Shown piece after piece: positions 57,693 through 64,000 of a DNA stretch of 64,000 nt. This DNA comes from Ulota crispa (Eukaryota > Streptophyta > Bryopsida > Orthotrichales > Orthotrichaceae), in NCBI GenBank assembly GCA_963920765.1, contig OY987242.1:28978002-29042001 (forward strand). The letters are read 5' to 3'. The notes under the pieces were generated by a model. The model did not search any database. It worked only from the letters and a program-made list of their open reading frames with translations, and was not told the DNA's origin. The number at the start of each line of letters is the position of its first letter. Within the stretch, counting starts at the first letter, position 1. A program made the translations under genes and the position numbers.

Positions 57693-60404
57693 ATGGCTGG
57701 AAAGCCAGCTGCGAGTATACGAGAGACCGACGTCAACAGAGAAAGCAGCTTCTTGGACCTCATTATGAGAAGGCTCGAAAGTAGCGGCGACCAGGGAGCA
57801 GCGTCCAGTTCCATTGAGTCTCTTGATGCGCCTGCCATGTCTCCGACTAATTCTGCAAACCCATGGCAGTATCTCTCACCTTCCGATCCCTCTTCACCCA
57901 TTCTGCAGCGTGATTTCTACAACCTGACGCACTCACCTCTTGCATCCGAGAACCCGTGGATGGAGCAGGAGCAGCAAAGAGTTCCCATGCTGCAGGCTGA
58001 CGAGGTGGGCCAGAGAGGTGGTGCCCGCGGTACCTTGCTCCAACGTCGGCGTGAAACAAATAACGTCGATAGCGATTGGCCAAGCGAAGTACCTGGATCT
58101 CATGGACCTGCCGCTCTTCCATTCGATGCAATGTTGTATGAAGAATTAGCTGCTGCATGGTACCGTAACGGGCACTTGAGATCACCTTCTGTTTCACCCC
58201 GTGGCGAAGGGCTGCATGGCATGTGGGAAGGATTAGTCCAAGCGTACGCGACTGTAGAACGATGGGGTAATTCGTCAGGAATCCCGAACGCAGGCTTCCC
58301 GTCTATGAATCCGCACTTTCACCCAAATGTGAGAGCATTTGATCGCATGGGCGCCAATGACGAAGCAGCTGGATGGCAGCAATCAATGTCGAGGTGCGAA
58401 GCAGATGGGCAGTTTGCAGAATTTTCAAATTCGGAAGCGGCAGATATGGACACTAGAACTGTTCCATCCTTGTCGGTTGACGAAGGTGGAAATGCAGTGA
58501 GGTCGAGTAGTGATGTTCTTGGTTCGCCAAGCACATCGTTGTTGTCTGGATCTGGCGGTGACGACAGCGATGACGAAGAATGCAATGAGGACCCGCCTTC
58601 TGTGATTGATAGCAACAGGAAGAGGAAAATCCCGGCTGCATCAGAAGAGGACGACTCTGCTCGAACCTCCGAGAGCGCTGGAGTCAAGAACACGGCACCA
58701 TTAAAGTAAGGTCCCTTAATCCTAACTCAGGCTTTGGATTGGGTTTTTGATTAAAACTCAGCGGATCAGTACTAAAATTCGATTCTCGAACAGGGGTACC
58801 ACCCGGCTAAGGAAGAAGAGGAACACCAAGAGGTCGCGGGAGCCTCGATACGCCATCAAAACGCGCACTGATGTGGACATCATGGACGATGGCTTCAAGT
58901 GGCGCAAGTACGGTCAGAAAGCTGTGAAGAACAGCCCGCATCCACGGTATATCCCTACAAAAATCTCTCGCAAACACTTTATAATCGTCGATTCAGAAAC
59001 TAATGTAGAAACCCAAAGGGACTCTTTGAAATGCAATATCTAGATGTATGGTTCAGCATTACATTTTGCACTACAAGGGAGATATTATGGTCTCTCTAAA
59101 ACCATTTGCTTCGAAGCACCAATGGGGATTGAAGCATGAAGGGTATGTCCATTTGTGGGGTGCGATCTAGAGTCGACAACATTAGCTACCATGTGATTTC
59201 AGCATTGAAAATTGAAAGAATATATTGGATATTGCAACATGAGAAATCATATAAAAGATCTGAGTTGAATACCTCCTTCATTTGCTAATAATTTGATTTG
59301 AAGGTGTTGCTCATAGTTACCCTCAATTGAAAGATGAGAGCAGAAACTGTTAATCGGTGGAGCACATATTAAAGTTGTCACTGACGATTAACGACAGGTT
59401 GTCTAGCTTTACGTTGCGCGCGGATTTGTAAGTTAACCTTACTGGAATGTTTGTATATTCTCAGAAACTACTATCGGTGCACCACACCGCAATGTCCAGT
59501 GCGGAAGCGGGTGGAAAGAGCAAGCGAGGATTCAGGCATGGTGATCACGACCTATGAAGGCACGCACTCGCATCACACGCCAGGGTTTATTCATCGTCCA
59601 GCGCCCGAGAGGACACCGCACCCGAGCAACCCGCCTCCAGGAGTAGGGTTCGGGCATCGGACCTCCAGCCTCTTGCCCCTGCCCCCCGAGTTTACCACGC
59701 TGGCCGCCCTACACCAGATGCGAAGCCTGCAACATGTCCTCGCACAGCAGCAAATCCAAATGCCGCCCATGCCGGGGAGATTGCAACGTGAGAGCCTCCT
59801 CCGAGCGCAACAGTTCCTCGCACAGCAGCAAATGCAAATGCCGCCCATGCCGGGAAGACTGCAGCTTGAGAGCCTCCTCCGAGCTCAACAGTTCCTCGGC
59901 TTGCACGACCCCGACGTCAAGCCGGGGCCCTTTCCCAATTTTGATGGTAACCACTTCATGGCCCGGCATGGGTTTCCATACAGGCCCAATTTTCAAACTG
60001 CGCCGCCGATGCGGCCGCAGCAGCAACGTCCTCGGGCGCCGGAGCCCCAAGCTGATAGCGATCTGGTGCGGCGAGTGCTGGAAGCCGAGGAGTCAGCGCG
60101 CGACGTAGAGAGTCCTAGAGAAAGCATAGATTCGCCGAGAATGTCTGCCCCACAGAACGATTTCGTGAGCCAGATTCAGAGTAGTTTGAGGAGCAGGGTG
60201 GAGCTTGAAGCGCGGCGGAGAGCGGCCCTTCTCGAGAGAGCAGCGGCAGTGCCACGGGGATCGGGTCCCGTGTCGCGGACACGGAGTACGAACTCGGGGG
60301 AGCGTCCTCCACGGAGACGGGCGCCCAGTCCCACGGAGGACGAACTGGTAGATGGGTTACTGCAGGAGATGGCCAAACGGGGAGAGTCAAGCTTGTCCAG
60401 ATAA
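57693..60404 (+). CDS. WRKY: WRKY transcription factor, group IIc-type domain, three coding exons
   Basis: Joining 57693-58705, 58794-58946 and 59465-60404 gives 701 residues with all junction phases consistent. WRKY proteins are plant nuclear regulators that bind W-box DNA. The domain spans about 354-427: REPRYAIKT, then WRKYGQK at 374-380, NSPHPR, and a C-x4-C-x23-H-x-H zinc site (C394, C399, H423, H425). The second intron splits the Arg codon after the Pro (R389), the position conserved in group IIc, IId, IIe, III and group I C-terminal domains. The N-terminal 340 residues have no WRKY motif. They hold Ser-Pro sites (near 49-90), an acidic run (about 289-301) and a basic NRKRK patch (308-312) like the linker of group I proteins. 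The C-terminal half is Gln/Pro/Arg-rich with a duplicated 26-residue unit (481-532). The ATG has good context (acaATGGC). Family assignment is firm; group and orthology are less so. Confidence 0.95.
58706..58793 (+). other. WRKY intron 1 (88 nt)
   Basis: Donor aaa|gtaaggt and acceptor tcgaacag|ggg. The codon AAG (Lys338) is split 2+1. The upstream frame meets TAA at 58707-58709, inside the donor, so an unspliced message would end after 338 codons. Confidence 0.85.
58947..59464 (+). other. WRKY intron 2 (518 nt), inside the WRKY domain
   Basis: Donor cacg|gtatat and acceptor tattctcag|aaac split an Arg codon 2+1 between the WRKYGQK half and the zinc-finger half. The frame stays open about 97 nt into the intron (stop at 59041-59043). 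Confidence 0.9.
59739..59894 (+). repeat. 78 bp in-frame tandem duplication within the WRKY coding region
   Basis: Units 59739-59816 and 59817-59894 are nearly identical, both starting ctcgcacagcagcaaat. They encode two 26-residue copies (LAQQQ(I/M)[10 protein letters not shown]...RAQQF). Confidence 0.95.
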
Positions 60405-60939
60405 CGGTGGCGTTTGGGCCTTCGCTCAATTAATGTAGACTATCTCCTCCAAATCCCTAGCCTCTTTGTAAATTTCCTCCTAGCCTTGATGTAGACATTT
60501 GCAATTTAATTGTCATTGTAGGAAGCAAGTTTTGCACTCTTGCTCTTCTAATTTGGGCACCTCCAATGGTGACTTTGGTCTGATTTCATGTTTTGATGGT
60601 AAATACGATCATCAATGTGGAAACGAACCGTTCATTCTTTAGAAATTACTTTTTCTTGTTTAATTGGAATAAGAATAACCCTTTATAATGCAATGAGTTT
60701 TTTGACACATTTGCCCAAAAATAATAACATATCAAACATACATAGACTCTTCATCCTCAATTTTTGACTAAGAATGCAAACTGTATCCAAACTTTAAACA
60801 TGAATGAACTCGAAAATGTCCCAACAAAGTGACAGATTTCATCCGTATAATGTTTTAGATACTTGCATTGATTTTTTTGGTATTTCGACAACTGAAAATG
60901 TGCAAGTATATATTAAATAACAGTTCTATAAATTCAAAA
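60405..60939. other. WRKY 3' flank, probable 3' UTR then AT-rich spacer
   Basis: Follows the WRKY stop codon. Candidate polyadenylation-type sequences (ttaatgtag near 60430, aataag near 60669) are not decisive. No other gene is seen before the MITE at 60940. Confidence 0.4.
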
Positions 60940-61335
60940 GGGAATTGATATGTGCACATCTGGGGTTTGATATATGCAGCGGGGTGCAATAATTTTATCA
61001 TAGCTAAATTTGGAAAGTTTGAAGTTAGATTTGGATTCTCAGAACTAGATTAGTCTAGATTTGTAAAGGAGATTAGAATTGAACAATGCTCAGTGGAAAA
61101 GCATAGTTTATTTTACAAACAAGAGTGAAAGTAATAATCTGCTCCCTAGCTAAGCTTTTCCATTGGGTATTGTTCAATTGTAACCTCTTCTGTGGTTTTA
61201 AACTAGATTAAGGTATCTAAATTCAAATTTGATTTCAAGATTTTCAAACTCAACTTGTTGATAATAAATATCTAATATTTACCCCCTCACTCAATGTGCA
61301 TATATCAAACCCTAGGTGTGCACATATCAATTCCC
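60940..61335. mobile_element. GGGAATTG foldback MITE (B3)
   Basis: Ends GGGAATTGATATGTGCACAT and gtgcacatatcaattccc are inverted. Arms such as gaacaatgctcagtggaaaa / ttttccattgggtattgttc pair around the centre. Length 396 bp, no clear TSD. It lies about 540 bp downstream of the WRKY stop. Confidence 0.8.
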
Positions 61336-61558
61336 TTAATTATTAAAAATAACATAGACACAAAGTTAGGAGAATGAATTAGAGCTCTAAGAGATTTAAA
61401 GACCCAAATAGAAAATGAATGAACACCAAAAAAAATATACACTGAAAAATGCATTGTTGAGATCAATGATCTTCTCTTCTTGGTCTCAAGTTCTCAATTC
61501 ATGTTTATACAAAATTCAATCTTTCTAAAAACTAATACTTTTTCTTTTATTATTTGAA

Positions 61559-61881
61559 GGGGAAATTACAAGTAGGGGCACAAAAATGAAAAATATTACA
61601 GAAAGGGGCATAGTTTCAAAATAATTACAAATAAGGGCACAATTCCAAGTTCGTTTTTTGAAAATTTTACTAAATTTTTTGTTTAGAATTTGAGACATTT
61701 AGATACATCATATTAAATGTTAGATAAATTCTAAAAAACTTAAAGGCTTCTCCAAATCAAGCCTAAATAAGGTAATTTTAGTAAAGGGGTCTTAAAACTA
61801 TGCCTCTATTTGTAATTATTTTGAAAATGTGCCCCTATTTGTAATATTTTTCATTTTTGTGCCCCTGTTTATAATTTCCCC
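61559..61881. mobile_element. Mutator-like MITE with 9 bp TSD
   Basis: Ends GGGGAAATTACAAGTAGGGG and cccctgtttataatttcccc are inverted, with attaca(a/g)a(t/a)aggggca repeated inside. Flanked by identical 9 bp TTATTTGAA at 61550-61558 and 61882-61890. A 9 bp TSD is typical of Mutator-like elements. Confidence 0.8.
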
Positions 61882-61890
61882 TTATTTGAA

Positions 61891-62626
61891 ACAATGATTT
61901 TATTTTATTGTGAATTATTTTATAATACCTGATAGGAAAAATCTATGTGCGTAACATTACTTTTCTTCTTGTGACAAGTTAGAAAAAGGATTGCATGTAT
62001 TGCCTTGCCATTCTATGGTGACTCTCACATTATAATATATAGTTGGTGATGCATGTGTGAAGATTGTGCTGTGTTGTCAATAACTCAATTTTGATCACTA
62101 TAAGAAACCTATGTTTTTTTTCATGTATTTTGTTGCACATCCACTTTTTTTGTGTTACAATTGATGTTAAAATTAATATCTCAATGTTATGTTTGATGTC
62201 ATTTGTTAACATAAAAAGGTGGACGTCCAAAAAAATTTGTTAAAAAAACACAATTTTCTTACATTGGACTTATTGAGATACATTTGATATTGTTTTTACA
62301 CTTTACAAAGTGTGGTAACTAAGTTCTACTTTTGGTTCTCATGTATATTCATTAATTCACATTCATGTTTGTATATAATATTTTTCAATTTGCTTCATTT
62401 GTGCCATGAGTAAGTATGGTTTTTAGTTTGTTCTTTTCAAAATTATTAATTGGTAATGGCAATTGACAAACCTCTTAGTGCCTTGTATGGTTTCATAAGA
62501 TAATCCTATAAGGTCACATTTACCTTCATCAATGATAATTAATTGTTCCAACTTATGAAAAATAAAATTAATTTGCCTCTTTGTAGAAATTAGTTTTAAC
62601 GTTTCATATTTTAACTTCTTGCTTAA
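61891..62626. other. AT-rich spacer, nothing recognised
   Basis: No gene, RNA gene or element ends recognised. Confidence 0.4.
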
Positions 62627-62745
62627 ACATCATATTTTTTTAAAAGGGAAAACTAAATTTCCAAGTTGTACCCTAATGGTATGTTTAAGTTGGTCACCTT
62701 AAACCCAAAAGGTTACAAAATTTCCAATTTAATAAATATGGTGTT
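62627..62745. mobile_element. Internally deleted AACRCCAT-family MITE
   Basis: Keeps both ends (acatcatatttttttaaaag and ccaatttaataaatatggtgtt-type) and the 'cttaaacccaaaaggttac' landmark, but only 119 bp remain. Confidence 0.65.
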
Positions 62746-63820
62746 ACTCTTGATGTTATACTAAAAAGCTAGACTTTACTTTTGACTCAAAAAAAGGATA
62801 TACCCTTGTATGTCCATTTATTGATGCTTTTTAACAATTGTGATAGTTCAACAATTAAATTTTATGATGTTTAGAATTTTAATAATTTATTGCAAATTGC
62901 TTGATCATTGGGTAATTAAATCTGAATAAATTTAAATTATCAAACGTTGGAAGGTAACCATAGTACGTGTGGTGCACACAAGTTTAAAGAGGATTTTCAA
63001 ATAGAGTAATGAATAATTTTACAATCTTATTGTTGAATAAAAGTGCAAGAGCAAGATTAGATAGAAGAATGAGTTAATTAAAGTTAGAAACACATGGACA
63101 AAACTTTATTCTTAATCATTTGCAAGTATAGATTTTAAAAAATCAATCAAGGACTCTTTCTGATGGGTCCATACGGCGTATAGCCGTTTTTATAATAGGA
63201 GAAATTTTTAGAAGTTATCTATTAGTAACTTTAAATTTTGAATAACTTCAATTTGCCATGTATGTATACTTATTTTCAACCAAACATCTTCTATCAACTA
63301 CTATACTTTTTTTGAAGTTTATGAGATAAATTTAACTATTTCAAAATGTACATGCATCTCAACCCTTGTTGGAAATTTGGGGCTGTCAAATGTATTTTGA
63401 TGGTTGTAATAAGTACTCGTATGTTGAGTACAATGACATATATCAAATTATGATAGGCATCGTTGTATACAAATACATTGAGAAACAAGACGGCTAAACA
63501 TTTATGCTAATAATGGTGCATCACAAATATTGCTACAACATTTCATTGTCTTCACTAATTTGATCATGGATTTTAGGGCAAAAAGAGAAACTGGATTTTT
63601 GCAACTTTGGTACAAATGATAACCAATAATCTAGTGTGATGTTGTTAGGAAATCCATGGTACTAATAACCTCTTTAGAAAAAATCTTGTTTTTTTACAAA
63701 TGATTGTCTTCTTTCAAAGGAATGAAGTGTGCCATCTTTGTTGAATAATTTACAACCACAAAAATTAAAGAAAGAACTCAAAGTTGATAGGATTGAAACA
63801 AAACCTTTAGAAAGAGAAGA
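62746..63820. other. AT-rich spacer, nothing recognised
   Basis: No gene, RNA gene or element ends recognised. Confidence 0.4.
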
Positions 63821-63829
63821 TCTTCTCTT

Positions 63830-63956
63830 GAAATTGTGTCCAAATTGACTAAATGTGTCCAAAATGACAAAAATTGTCAAATTAGACAATTTTTGTAGAT
63901 TTAGCCATGTTGATTTGGACATATTTTTGTCATTTTAGGCAGTTTTCCTTGTAGTG
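63830..63956. mobile_element. Partial CACTA-type MITE
   Basis: The right end reads gcagttttccttgtagtg, i.e. CACTACAAGGAAAAC inverted. The interior has a hairpin gacaaaaattgtc / gacaatttttgt. The expected left CACTACAA end was not found, so the copy is truncated. Confidence 0.55.
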
Positions 63957-64000
63957 GACCACCCTTACTAGAAAATATGAGAGGGATACTAGAGCTTGTA

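Noticed and set aside
1-64000. CRISPR arrays, operons, bacterial-type promoters or terminators
   Set aside because: The window is eukaryotic nuclear DNA with spliced genes; no regularly spaced direct repeats of that type exist.

Overview
The window looks like land-plant nuclear DNA: AT-rich, gene-poor, full of short non-autonomous DNA transposons, with one convincing protein gene. That gene (57693-60404, + strand) has three coding exons and encodes a WRKY transcription factor. The WRKY domain is split by the conserved intron after the Pro-Arg of the domain, as in plant group IIc and group I C-terminal domains. Species cannot be fixed from sequence alone. A seed-free plant (liverwort, moss, lycophyte or fern) is possible, but this is an inference.

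Layout. From 1 to about 55.5 kb I see no gene I can name. The space is filled by transposon families recognised from paired inverted termini, target-site duplications (TSDs) and similarity between copies. (1) The most abundant is a 'TTAA family': about 20 copies, mostly 0.2-1.1 kb, starting TTAACCCCTAAAGG and ending CCTTTAGGGGTTAA. Internal sequences vary; several copies are long hairpins. (2) Tourist/PIF-Harbinger-like MITEs begin GAGCATCTCC and have TAA/TTA TSDs; six copies form three back-to-back doublets that share one TSD. (3) A foldback family ends in GGGAATTGATATGTGCAC (copies near 22.5, 36.2 and 60.9 kb). (4) A roughly 250 bp family ends in AACRCCATATTTGTTAAATT (13.9, 14.4, 48.9, 50.7, 54.5 and 54.9 kb). 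(5) Single or paired examples: a hAT-like foldback (18.2 kb), a Mutator-like MITE (61.6 kb, relative at 34.2 kb), a tiny CACTA MITE (32.9 kb), an Emigrant/pogo-like MITE (54.1 kb) and a MITE inside a TA microsatellite (0.6 kb). No transposase or reverse transcriptase reading frame was recognised, so all would depend on enzymes encoded elsewhere.

A few less AT-rich, apparently single-copy stretches (about 14.9-17.1, 30.3-31.0, 49.4-50.3 and 52.4-52.7 kb) have no recognisable gene but could hide exons or non-coding transcripts.

The WRKY locus occupies about 55.6-60.5 kb. The 2 kb upstream of its ATG carries six W-box sequences (TTGACC/T), all on the + strand, including a tight three-core cluster at 55955-55978. 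This suggests control by WRKY proteins, possibly including its own product. Downstream (60.4-64 kb) the sequence returns to AT-rich DNA with more MITEs.
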